From: Phlegmacium glaucopus
Lineage: Eukaryota; Basidiomycota; Agaricomycetes; Agaricales; Cortinariaceae
DNA: 18,574 nucleotides
Assembly: GCA_015039465.1 (NCBI GenBank)
Contig: MU130579.1
Location: 121,344-139,917, forward strand
Reading direction: 5' to 3'
Both the position numbers and the translations under genes were made by a program. Below are positions 7,848-16,296 of the stretch, in pieces. The notes beneath the pieces were generated by a model that saw only the letters and a list, made by a program, of their open reading frames with translations, had not been told where the DNA came from and ran no database searches. Position 1 is the stretch's first letter. Every line of letters begins with the position of its first letter.

Positions 7848-9358
7848 ATGCCGGCGCCGGCGCCATCGTCTATCGTGGCCGTTGGGGACAGATCTACTCT
7901 TGAACTACAGATGATAGGCGTCATCATTTCGGCAGTGATGTATGGAGGCATACTATCTCTCAGTCTCTCTTATGTTCCTCTCCTCCTGACAACTTCGCAA
8001 AACATGTCTCGATGGATGCGGAACTTTTTGCTGGTATACGTTCTGTTCATGGTCGCGATCAGTACCATGTACATGATCATAACGACTTTCGCCCTCACAC
8101 AGAACATTTTCCATAGTAAACCCTTCTCTTACATCATTGTACCATACTTCTCTCAAATTGGATTCGTGGAACCGACCTGCACTACACTCGCTAATTGGGG
8201 TGCTGATGGGTTTATGGTAAGCAAATTTCAAAAGATCTATGAGGAAGGCGTCTTGACTGTTTATATTTTCATGTGTGCTACATAGCTCTGGCGGTGTGCA
8301 ATGCTATATGGGGGAGTCTCGCGACGTTGTCGAATAGCTTTGATCGCTGTTCTTGTCGTTTTGGGATTATTGTCATTTGGTATGGGTCCTTGCAATGTGG
8401 CCTTTCTTCATTGACGTTTTATTTATCAAGTCTCCGGCACTCTCAATATCCTATTCGAAATGACTTACACCGTGACCGGAGTCACAGTTATTCTCAACAT
8501 CTTCACTGCCGTCCTGATTACTTTCCGTATTCTATATTTTGAATGATACACGCAGAAGGCGGTGGGAATGGAATGTGACAGTCCCTACATGACGGTCATT
8601 ACACTGCTGCGGTGGGACTATTTTGTAGCTATCCAAAATCCGATCCAAATGTGCAAAATTTTATAAATATATTTTGATTTTCACAAAAAGAAACCATAAT
8701 TTTATCTTTTGTATAAAACAAAATTGCTCCAAAATTGAACATTTCGGCATCCTATTGTTTTTTAAAAAATCATTTCCAAAATGTCACCACTTTCTATATA
8801 AGTTAAATTTTATTGACTTATATAGAAAGTGGTGACATTTTGCAAATGATTTTCAAAAAAACAATAGGATGCCGATATGTTCAATTTTGGAGCAATTTTG
8901 ATCTATACAAAAGATAAAATTATGGTTTCTTTTTGTGAAAATCAAAATATATTTATAAAATTTTGCATATTTGGATCGGATTTTGGATAGCTACAAAATA
9001 GTCCCACCGCAGCAGTGTTATTATCTGCGTTGAATCTTCGGCGCTGATTATCGTCTTCAGCCTGATCTACTTCATTCTTCTCTTAAAGTTGGGGCTTGCA
9101 AATAACGCATCAAACCTTCTAATGCAACTATTGGTCCATATATATGTAAGCCTTCGCAGGTTCCTCTAAATTTGCGGTAAAGCAATAAAGAAACTCATTC
9201 AAAAACTCATATAGGTCCTATCTCCACTTCTCATCGTTTATCGGGTCGCCCGGGGGAGGTCTGTAACCATCAGAGAGCAACCTTCGCAAAATGGGCGCGC
9301 TTTATCAGCTATTCGCTTCCAACCACTACCACTATCATCGGGAGATAATGAAGTTTAG
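7848..9358 (+). pseudogene. Multi-pass membrane protein gene, disrupted (copy 1)
   Basis: Inferred exons: 7848-8216, 8286-8379, 8431-8601 continuing at 9021-9144, and 9215-9358 (TAG). The introns are 69, 51 and 70 nt with GT..AG ends and match unit 2 in position. Hydrophobic stretches include MIGVIISAVMYGGIL, FLLVYVLFMVAIS, IALIAVLVVLGLLSFG, VTVILNIFTAVLITF, ALIIVFSLIYFILLL and VLSPLLIVYRV, giving a seven-helix-like layout. The C-terminal tail REQPSQNGRALSAIRF is hydrophilic. Two lesions kill it: AGA is TGA at 8544-8546 (unit 2 has Arg in YFERYMRKAVG), and a 416-bp palindromic element sits in exon 3. It resembles lineage-expanded hypothetical membrane proteins of Agaricomycetes; I cannot name a function. 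The start at ATG 7848 was chosen because 7839 is TTG. Confidence 0.82.
8602..9017. mobile_element. Palindromic foldback MITE, 202-bp arms, TTA duplication
   Basis: The left arm 8602-8803 is a near-perfect reverse complement of 8816-9017 around a 12-nt loop. The ends read CACTGCTGCGGTGGGAC. TTA occurs on both sides (8599-8601 and 9018-9020). Unit 2 holds the empty site GGTCATTATTATCTGCG (18542-18558), which is exactly what remains after removing the element and one TTA. CACTG ends with a 3-bp duplication fit the CACTA (EnSpm/CMC) type; a PIF/Harbinger origin (TTA target) is the alternative. There is no coding capacity. A transcript through the element would fold into a long double-stranded hairpin. 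Confidence 0.93.
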
Positions 9359-9416
9359 AAATACTAATGCAGACGTGGCTCGAACTGTCGAACGTCTGGA
9401 TCATTCCGCCACAAAT
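9359..9416 (+). other. 3' flank of the pseudogene
   Basis: Short stretch between the TAG of the pseudogene and the Copia element. It ends with CAAAT (9412-9416), one copy of the Copia target duplication. Before the insertion it continued directly into 15101. Confidence 0.6.
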
Positions 9417-9714
9417 TGTTGAAGTCTAGATGATAAATCTCAGTGTTAACGTCAATGAGACAGAGAACAACTATGTTATTATGTACCTAGATGATAAATC
9501 TAAGTGATAATGACAGGAAGTAAGTTCTAGTAATGTTGTATGGATAAAGTAATACTCTTACCTCAGTGTTAACGTCAATGAGACAGAGAACAACTGAGGA
9601 TAAGATGTAGACGAGAACAGGCTTCATATAGCAGATCTAAGGTATCTACACGAACAAATAAAGGAGAGGTGGCGCGACGTGAACATGTGATGAGACAAAA
9701 AGCGAATGTGAACA
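9417..9714 (-). repeat. Copia 3' LTR (298 bp)
   Basis: Starts TGTTGAAG and ends GTGAACA on the + strand, giving TG..CA ends with TGTT/AACA inverted termini. It contains two copies of a ~34-bp core (from 9439 and 9562) separated by one spacer. It has one unit fewer than the 5' LTR. Confidence 0.93.
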
Positions 9715-9725
9715 GCCCCCCTCAA
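9715..9725 (-). promoter_or_regulatory. Polypurine tract
   Basis: On the minus strand TTGAGGGGGGC sits directly before the 3' LTR, the expected position for second-strand priming. The pol stop codon TGA (9722-9724) lies inside it, so coding and priming sequences overlap. Confidence 0.82.
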
Positions 9726-12700
9726 CGAGCTGAGAGCCCGAGGCGGGCGACGTGAGATTGAAATATAACACAAGCAAGAGGCTTGGTGAAAATGTCGGCA
9801 GTGTTTTCAGTTCCGGGAATGTGATTGACAACGAAAGACTTGGATTCAATGTGGGAGCGGATGAAGTGGTAACATATGTCGATGTGTTTGGCCTTCCCGT
9901 GATTGGAATCATTAACGGATAGGCATTTGGCGCCGTTGTTGTCGGTGCATATGACGAGAGGGCTGGGACAATCAATTTGGAACTGAGTGAGTGATTGTCG
10001 AAGCCACACTCCTTCTTGGATCGCTCGAGTGAGAGCGACATACTCAGCCTCCGTTGTGGATAGAGCGATGCAGTTTTGTTTCTTGGCAGACCAGCTAATA
10101 GGTCCACCACCCATCGACCAGAGAAAACCAGACACAGAAGCGCGATCCTTCTTGTCACCAGCCCAGTCTGCATCCGACAGACCAGAGAGTGCAAGACCGT
10201 GATTGTCGCCGCCGTAATGAAGACGATATGTCCGTGTTCCCTTGAGATAGCGAAGCACTCGTTTGGCAGTAGCGAAGTGTTGAGGTTCAGGGGAGGAACA
10301 GTGTTGAGAAAGCAGGAGGACAGCGAAGGAGATGTCGGGTCGAGAGCATATTTGAAGGAACAGTAAAGACCCAACCAAGCGCTGAAATGATTTTGTGAGA
10401 TTCGCTATGGGTGGATATGTATCGTCAGGAGACCCGAAAGGCTGATCGCGGTCGAGTGGAGTCTTGACAGGGTTGCAGTTCGTGAGGTCGTATTCGGCAA
10501 GGAGAGTGTCAATGAACATCTCTTGATGTATCCAGAGCTCTCTGGTCTCCTCTCGACGTTCGAACTGAACACCGAGAAAGCAACGAAGAGGACCAAGGTC
10601 CTTGATTCCGAAGGCCTTCTTGATTTCACCTTTGATGAAGTCCAGGAAAGGCATTGAAGTGCACCCTGACAGACCATCATCAACGTGCATTGCCAGAAGG
10701 CAATGTACATTCTCCCCCCCCCACGACCGCTTATAGACAAAGACAGTGTGATCGAACTCGGATCGAAGAAAACCGAGACTTTCAAGAACCTTGCGAAGAA
10801 GGTTGTACCAGATCAGACTGGCTTGCTTCAGGCCGTAGAGTGACTTCAGTAGGCGCCATACACCTCGAAGTCCAGATGGAGAGGTATAGCCGGGAGGGTA
10901 GCGCATGTAGATGGTGCGGGTGAGATCCCCCCAAAGGAAGGCGCGAGTTGCATCGAAGCATTCTAGGTGCCAGCCTTTGAGAGCAGCATAGACCGCTATG
11001 AAACGGATGCTTGCGGATTTTGCGACAGGGGCGAAGGTTGCGTCGTAGTCGACAAAGGGCACCTGAGAAAACCCTTGCACGACTAGACGCGCTTTGTGAA
11101 TAGGCGGTCCACCATCCGGGTCAAGCTTGAACTCGAAGACCCATCGATTCCCGATGGCTCTCCTCCCCTCTGGCAAAATTTCCTCCACATACACCCCCAT
11201 TGACTTCAACATCCCCAACTCTTTCTCCTCCACTCTCTTCCACTCCTCTGCATCAGAACGTGCCATAGCCTCTCGATGATTTGCGGGAGGAGTGTTCATG
11301 TCATAGCCGGAACTGTGGGGATTACGAGCGATGTCGCTGCGCAAGGAGAGAAGCGCCAGTTCGAAGCTAGCATCAATGTCACGCTGAAGATAGTTTTGAA
11401 CGTCGAGGGAAGCAACGAGAGACGTGAAGTCGTCAGTGTCTTCAAACAAGTTCGGTAATTCGCAGCAGAGATAAGAGTAGTCCGTCACTTCATCATGATC
11501 GTCGACTGTCACCGCATCCTCCCTTTCGGCTATCATGGAGGCTCTTTCCGTTATAAGTCGTTCAACTGCAGCCCTTCTTTCCTCGCGCTTCTCTTTATTT
11601 ACCCTGATTTTCTCCAGATGTTCTTTCGCTGATCGAATGGACTCGGCATAATCACGTCCTCTAGTGGTGAGCAAACGGCTGCTGCGAAGAGTGGGAGCAA
11701 ACTTGGTCGAGTGCTCAGTGGTAGTGAGAGGAGATTGCGAAGTAGTGTTGGGTACGGGAACATCAGGTGAAGATGTCTCATCGATAGGGAGTGAGGTCGT
11801 AGGTGATGATTCCGAAGAAGGTTCAAGAACGGAAAGGGGGAATGGTAGTGAAGAGTAGTCGACAGGGGTAGAGGAAACCTCGTGTATCGCATGGTAGGGG
11901 ATGTTTTCGTCAAAGATGACGGAGCCTGAGTCGAAGAATTGATGGGTTGCGAGTGAGCATACCCGGTATCCTCTACCTGAAGGAGGATATCCCATAAATA
12001 GACATTCGACGGACTTTACTCCGAGTTTTGACTGTAGCTCAACGGGAACATGCACAAAGCATCGAACACCCCAGACTCGCAGGTGAGAGACGTCGGGCTT
12101 ATGATTTCGAAAGATTTCAAAAGGAGTTGTGTTCTTTGGAAGCGTAGATGTTATTGTGAGGTTATAGAGGTATGTCGCGGTGAGTGCTGCTTCACCCCAG
12201 TACGTGAGGGGCAGCTGAGCGGCAGTGAGCATCGCGAGCATCCTCCCCTGTATGGTTCGGAACACCCGTTCCATTTTTCCGTTTTTCCAATGTTCGTAAC
12301 GCGGCACAACGTCACGCTCGATCCCATCTCTCTCTAGGGCCTGAATAAATTCATTGCTCCCAAGTTCACCTCCTCCATCAATCCTCAACTTAATCACTTT
12401 CTCCCCAGTCTTTCGCTCCCAGCTGGCTTTTGTTATGCACCAAGCTTGGTAAGCTTGATCCTTTCTCGAGAGACAATGGATTTTTAAGGCATCGGAGAAG
12501 TCGTCAAGGAAACCGATGAAGTAGAGCTTCCCATGCGGCGTAGCGACTGGGAAAGGACCACAAAGATCGCTGAAGACGAGTTCAAGAAGTCGGGTTGACT
12601 TTGGTGTAGAAGATGGTGGGTTTGGCATGTGAGAGTGCTTCCCGATGATGCAGGGTTCGCACTTGGACAGCTTATCGCCGGGGGGAAATGCGACGCCCTT

Positions 12701-12970
12701 CACAGAGTGAAGTAGGTTTCTCGTAGCATCTTCACCAATATGCCCCATACGATGATGCCACAGGTCCATCGATTCGGTAACTTTGCTGAAGAAAGCGGTT
12801 TCAATGGGGTGAATCCCTGGTGCGGGAATGAACTCGACATTTACGAAGAAGAGCTTATTTTGTTGAGTACCCTCATATATGTCTTCCCTTGAACCATCTT
12901 TCATCTTTCTAGTTATCACAAATTTCCCATCCTCGAAAATACACCCCACCTTGCTACCACTCGCAGTCAT
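9722..12970 (-). CDS. Copia pol: integrase, reverse transcriptase, RNase H
   Basis: 1082 codons in the same frame as gag, beginning just after an in-frame TGA. A pre-integrase zinc region (H73, H77, C104, C107 in WHHRMGH and CEPC) leads into the integrase core with D135 (VFSDLCG), D198 (RIDGGGE) and E234 (GKMERVF), giving D,D-35-E spacing. A Ser/Pro-rich linker covers about 365-440 and a charged helical stretch about 440-490. The Copia-type RT runs about 590-830, with motif A D673 (CFDATRAFLWGD), YGLKQA and a HVDD box (762-765) in place of the commoner YVDD. RNase H follows at about 925-1065 with D933, E974 and D1010 and the closing HIPGTENTADIFTKPL. All catalytic residues are present. ATG 12970 is probably not a natural start; readthrough of the TGA or restoration to a sense codon would give a single Gag-Pol. 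Confidence 0.95.
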   Translation of the reverse strand: MTASGSKVGCIFEDGKFVITRKMKDGSREDIYEGTQQNKLFFVNVEFIPAPGIHPIETAFFSKVTESMDLWHHRMGHIGEDATRNLLHSVKGVAFPPGDKLSKCEPCIIGKHSHMPNPPSSTPKSTRLLELVFSDLCGPFPVATPHGKLYFIGFLDDFSDALKIHCLSRKDQAYQAWCITKASWERKTGEKVIKLRIDGGGELGSNEFIQALERDGIERDVVPRYEHWKNGKMERVFRTIQGRMLAMLTAAQLPLTYWGEAALTATYLYNLTITSTLPKNTTPFEIFRNHKPDVSHLRVWGVRCFVHVPVELQSKLGVKSVECLFMGYPPSGRGYRVCSLATHQFFDSGSVIFDENIPYHAIHEVSSTPVDYSSLPFPLSVLEPSSESSPTTSLPIDETSSPDVPVPNTTSQSPLTTTEHSTKFAPTLRSSRLLTTRGRDYAESIRSAKEHLEKIRVNKEKREERRAAVERLITERASMIAEREDAVTVDDHDEVTDYSYLCCELPNLFEDTDDFTSLVASLDVQNYLQRDIDASFELALLSLRSDIARNPHSSGYDMNTPPANHREAMARSDAEEWKRVEEKELGMLKSMGVYVEEILPEGRRAIGNRWVFEFKLDPDGGPPIHKARLVVQGFSQVPFVDYDATFAPVAKSASIRFIAVYAALKGWHLECFDATRAFLWGDLTRTIYMRYPPGYTSPSGLRGVWRLLKSLYGLKQASLIWYNLLRKVLESLGFLRSEFDHTVFVYKRSWGGENVHCLLAMHVDDGLSGCTSMPFLDFIKGEIKKAFGIKDLGPLRCFLGVQFERREETRELWIHQEMFIDTLLAEYDLTNCNPVKTPLDRDQPFGSPDDTYPPIANLTKSFQRLVGSLLFLQICSRPDISFAVLLLSQHCSSPEPQHFATAKRVLRYLKGTRTYRLHYGGDNHGLALSGLSDADWAGDKKDRASVSGFLWSMGGGPISWSAKKQNCIALSTTEAEYVALTRAIQEGVWLRQSLTQFQIDCPSPLVICTDNNGAKCLSVNDSNHGKAKHIDICYHFIRSHIESKSFVVNHIPGTENTADIFTKPLACVIFQSHVARLGLSAR

Positions 12971-12973
12971 TCA
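12971..12973 (-). other. In-frame TGA between protease and integrase
   Basis: The frame reads NLLSVG, TGA, MTASG. Copia proteins usually run on through this point with a basic residue, so the codon was plausibly CGA or AGA. One substitution would restore the reading frame. The context TGA-A is not an especially leaky one. Confidence 0.8.
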
Positions 12974-14434
12974 ACCAACCGATAGAAGATTTATGCATGC
13001 GTTAGGAGCGTGAAGACAGTCACGTAGCTTGACGACCGTTGCCTTTCCTCTCAGAACGAAACGCGCAAGACAGTCACCGCTTGCCATGGTTCGCAGTATT
13101 CCGTGGTTTGCAGTGGTCATGTCTCGAGCTTGCGTCACTTCGTAAGTCCAGAAAACTCTTCGGTCTTTGAGCAAGTGAGACGAAGTTCCGGAGTCTAGGA
13201 GATTTGCAAGATTTCCTTTGGAAAAGAATCCTGCGAAATCAGCAGCGGTAGGATCATAGTCAATTGAGGCGTTTGACATTTCGTTGACACACATAGTTGT
13301 AGCATCTGTTGCAGGTGCAATACAACGAGGATCGAACAGCGCGCAGGATAAGTCACCCATGTAGGTGTTATCGGTATCTGGTGTGGTCTCGACAAGACTA
13401 GAGACAGAGGATGAGACGAACAATGCACAGGATAAGTCACCCATGTAGGTGTTATCGGCATCTGGTGTGGTCTTGACAAGACTAGAGACGGAGGATGAGG
13501 CGACATGGTCAGGAGAGATTAACGAAGTCGAAGTGGCGGCCAATTCAGGTGATGCTTTCGATTTTCCTTTTGATTTCGACGCTTGACCCCTCCCTTCCAT
13601 TCCTCCACCTTTAGCAAAGCAATGATCCTTATCATGCGATTTTCCCCCGCAATTTGAACACAGGACACCTAGGGGATTTTTGTCGTGTTTTCGGATTGAA
13701 TCGCCCGCATGATTGCAGTATTCAGATCCAGGACCAGATTTGGAGGGTCTCGAGGACTCAATACGCTGGCATTCGACAACTAATCGGTTGATTATACGAT
13801 TCAGCAGGGTGTCAGGAGGAGCAGGAACTACAGCAACGGATTGGCTGTCGGCAAAATCTTGGTTGATTTGCGTGAGGAGCATTTGAAAATGAAGCCAGGA
13901 GCCATTCGAGGGAAGTCCTCGAATAATCGAATGAACCATTTCATATTCGGAGTAAGGTACGTTCATTTCAATGAAACATATACGACCTGTTTTGAATTCT
14001 CCAAGGTATCTCTCTAGATCACGATGATCTTTGAGTCTCACGTTCGACAAACGATCCCGAAGATCAAGTTGCGACATGACATCCTTTCGACTATATAGAT
14101 CCTTCAAGGTCTCCCAGATGCTCCGAGCAGTAACCGCAACACCGTGAGGTAGTAGCGATAGAGTGACAGGAGTTATGCGTCTCTCTACTATAGTACGTGC
14201 TTTTGAATCAGACTTCCACCATTCGCGAAATGCAGTGATGTCATCTGCGCTCGAAAGTGCAGTAGGAATGGGTGGCTGAGGCTCGATTGGGAATGGCGAG
14301 TAGATATTGGCATCGCCCTCCACATGGCCCCAGTAGCCTTCACCTTGAAGAACTTGGCTGATTCCTCGTTTCCAGGTCTCATAGTTAGACGATCCAATGA
14401 GCAATTCTATATGGTCGAGTTTGATGGTCGACAT
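12971..14434 (-). CDS. Copia gag and protease
   Basis: From ATG 14434 (MSTIKLDHIELLIGSSNYETW) to the TGA at 12971-12973, about 487 codons. The open frame reaches 14485 but only through a TTG, so the internal ATG is preferred. The first ~240 residues are a Copia-type Gag with NYETW, IWETLKDLYS and IIRGLP. A CCHC zinc knuckle, CSNCGGKSHDKDHC (C-x2-C-x4-H-x4-C), follows for RNA binding. A Lys/Ser-rich linker contains two copies of a 28-residue repeat. The protease active site DSGTSSH lies about 75 residues before the stop, and the region ends with LHAPNACINLLSVG, the usual end of the protease domain. Gag forms the particle and protease cleaves the polyprotein. Without readthrough this copy would make Gag-protease only. 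Confidence 0.92.
   Translation of the reverse strand: MSTIKLDHIELLIGSSNYETWKRGISQVLQGEGYWGHVEGDANIYSPFPIEPQPPIPTALSSADDITAFREWWKSDSKARTIVERRITPVTLSLLPHGVAVTARSIWETLKDLYSRKDVMSQLDLRDRLSNVRLKDHRDLERYLGEFKTGRICFIEMNVPYSEYEMVHSIIRGLPSNGSWLHFQMLLTQINQDFADSQSVAVVPAPPDTLLNRIINRLVVECQRIESSRPSKSGPGSEYCNHAGDSIRKHDKNPLGVLCSNCGGKSHDKDHCFAKGGGMEGRGQASKSKGKSKASPELAATSTSLISPDHVASSSVSSLVKTTPDADNTYMGDLSCALFVSSSVSSLVETTPDTDNTYMGDLSCALFDPRCIAPATDATTMCVNEMSNASIDYDPTAADFAGFFSKGNLANLLDSGTSSHLLKDRRVFWTYEVTQARDMTTANHGILRTMASGDCLARFVLRGKATVVKLRDCLHAPNACINLLSVG
13342..13509 (-). repeat. In-frame 84-bp duplication in the gag linker
   Basis: Two adjacent copies of 84 bp encode SSSVSSLV(K/E)TTPD followed by (A/T)DNTYMGDLSCALF, 28 residues each. 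The copies differ by a few bases. The duplication lies between the zinc knuckle and the protease, a flexible region that tolerates length change. Confidence 0.9.
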
Positions 14435-14662
14435 GATGGGGAAGTGATTATATGCGCGAAATTGTTGACAGGATATGAAAAACAAAAGCGTGGAGTGGTC
14501 TTAATAGACTCGAAAGATTGTTGACAGAGAATGTGAACAATTTGAATATATGCATGGATGTGAACAGATAGAAACTATCTGATTCGAGCGATTGAAGAAA
14601 GAGTTGTTCTAAGCGATCTCGCCTAGACTTATGATTGATTATGTTGCTTGAATTATCAAGCG

Positions 14663-14674
14663 GGGCCCATAACC
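14663..14674 (-). promoter_or_regulatory. Primer binding site for an initiator tRNA-Met half
   Basis: Directly next to the 5' LTR the minus strand reads GGTTATGGGCCC. Its complement GGGCCCATAACC is the anticodon-stem/loop sequence of eukaryotic initiator tRNA-Met, not the tRNA 3' end. Drosophila copia is known to prime from a 5' half of this tRNA cut in the anticodon loop; the same mode is inferred here. Confidence 0.78.
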
Positions 14675-15095
14675 TGTTGAAGTCTAGATGATAAATCTCA
14701 GTGTTAACGTCAATGAGACAGAGAACAACTATGTTATTATGTACCTAGATGATAAATCTAAGTGATAATGACAGGAAGTAAGTTCTAGTAATGTTGTACG
14801 GATAAAGTAATACTCTTACCTCAGTGTTAACGTCAATGAGACAGAGAACAACTATGTTATTATGTACCTAGATGATAAATCTAAGTGATAATGACAGGAA
14901 GTAAGTTCTAGTAATGTTGTACGGATAAAGTAATACTCTTACCTCAGTGTTAACGTCAATGAGACAGAGAACAACTGAGGATAAGATGTAGACGAGAACA
15001 GGCTTCATATAGCAGATCTAAGGTATCTACACGAACAAATAAAGGAGAGGTGGCGCGACGTGAACATGTGATGAGACAAAAAGCGAATGTGAACA
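14675..15095 (-). repeat. Copia 5' LTR (421 bp)
   Basis: Same ends as the 3' LTR but 123 bp longer: three copies of the ~34-bp core and two spacers, against two and one. Outside the extra unit the LTRs are almost identical (one visible T/C change, TGTTGTATGG in the 3' LTR, TGTTGTACGG here). Read on the minus strand, each unit holds GAGGTAAGAG followed about 60 nt later by CACTTAG, which looks like a splice donor and acceptor. Confidence 0.93.
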
Positions 15096-15100
15096 CAAAT

Positions 15101-16045
15101 CAATTTAGGGATTTAGCTAGAGGAATTCATTCGTCCCAATCATATTTTGAAGAACGTGACCAATGAAGTTTATAGTGTGGAGATTACGAAGCGGCTATGC
15201 GAGGAATGGACTTAATGTTGTATTGTCTGGGCCGCTTTCCTTATTTGGACATTCCTGTAGTTTCGTAGAATACTATATCCCTCAAGTGGCCACCCTTAGG
15301 TTCTGTGGCACCATTATCTGACTTATGTATAAATAGGCTTAGAATTACAGACAGAGAAGATCATAAAAAACATATTATCTTTACTCAACTATAAATCTCA
15401 CTTGATCTAAAGAGACTACTATCCCCTTCGAAACTCGCAAGCAACCCTACAATAGGGACGTTCTGCTTTACGATCCAGGGCCTTCTGAGCAGGGAGATGG
15501 TTGAGAGTTTATCTCTTCAAAATCATCACGCATTGACACAAGCCATGTACATGAAGCTTTGAAGAGTGGGTCGTAATTATACATATTTAATCAATCTCAA
15601 TTTTGTACTGGGTATGGGATATCTAAAAACGCCAACATACCCCAACGTGATCTGGATAAAAGGCTTTAATTATGGGATAAATTCATACTTGTCCGTTATA
15701 ACTATACCTTCCAAGTTGAAGTTCCAACAGGATATCTTCAAAGGACATATCCTCTCCTGTCAATACAGGAAGGCATGATCACAGGGGAAAAAATTGTCAT
15801 TGTCGTTTCATGTTCGAACGCACAAATAATATTCCTGTGCGTGACCCGGAAGATAATTAAGATGAAGTTGGGAAGGTATGGTTTGGGTATGGAGTTGCTG
15901 ATGCGGGGAGCCTGAGCGGCGTGGTTGGATTTCTCTTCCTCAAATTTTGCCCCCCTCCACCAGGCTGCACCGAAAGTCCGAAACCTCGGCTCAAATAACC
16001 TTGGGGTTCTCCATGGTTGGCTACTATGATGGGATGGATGGTCAG
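15101..16045. other. Intergenic DNA between the units, no convincing gene
   Basis: This continues the 3' flank of the unit 1 pseudogene and leads into unit 2. A TATA-like TATAAATA at 15328-15335 lies in a 15216-15480 stretch whose texture resembles an LTR, but no paired end or target duplication was found. Short frames (for example 15566-15778 and 15857-16243) lack family features and codon logic. Confidence 0.55.
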
Positions 16046-16296
16046 AAGGTGAACGTACTGGAGCAACAGGCGGGTTACAAGATCCTTTGCTGCGATTATC
16101 GGAAATACCAAGCTGGGATTTAGCGCTGCGAAATGTGTTGTACTATTCTTTAGTTTCTTTTTTCTTGTTGACCGAAAGGTTGAACAGTGCATTCTCTTTG
16201 TTAATGGAGGTTGTGGAACGGAGTCCTTGAGGGTTTCTAACAATAACTAGTTACTTGTCTGGTATAGTCGCTTCGTTGAACAATGACAAACGCTAT

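Larger units (their letters stand above)
6404..9358 (+). repeat. Segmental duplication, unit 1
   Basis: Diverged copy of the segment starting at 16046. Shared blocks run in the same order: 6404-6644 with 16046-16296; 6645-6842 with 16841-17010; 7253-7313 with about 17020-17067; 7474-8601 with 17441-18546; and 9018 onward with the end of the window. Both carry the promoter and membrane-protein gene in the same orientation. Blocks are interrupted at different places by mobile elements, and the Copia element lies between the two units. Confidence 0.88.
9412..15100 (-). mobile_element. Complete Copia LTR retrotransposon with CAAAT duplication
   Basis: The element spans 9417-15095 and reads on the minus strand, with CAAAT at 9412-9416 and 15096-15100. 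The 5' LTR is 14675-15095 and the 3' LTR 9417-9714. In sense order come LTR, primer site, gag with zinc knuckle, protease, integrase, RT, RNase H, polypurine tract and LTR. Integrase before RT defines Copia (Pseudoviridae-type) order. The LTRs differ by one 123-bp tandem unit and, outside it, by about one base, so the insertion is recent. The only coding defect seen is one in-frame TGA. It inserted about 50 bp past the membrane-protein pseudogene, in the opposite orientation. Confidence 0.96.

Noticed and set aside
7953..8231. Minus-strand frames opposite exon 1 of the membrane genes (also 17684-18171)
   Set aside because: Conserved only because the sense strand is duplicated; no motif, and they cross the sense-strand introns.
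8380..8430. Apparent shared frameshift in both membrane genes after LLS(F/L)G
   Set aside because: A 51-53-nt GT..AG intron with a TTGAC branch site at the same place in both copies explains it without any mutation.
10405..12337. Several 60-130-codon frames on both strands within the Copia pol region
   Set aside because: All lie over the long pol frame, which carries the full set of catalytic motifs; they are shadows.
15566..16243. Short frames in the intergenic region between the units
   Set aside because: No start context, intron signals, composition bias or family resemblance, and part lies in duplicated non-coding sequence.
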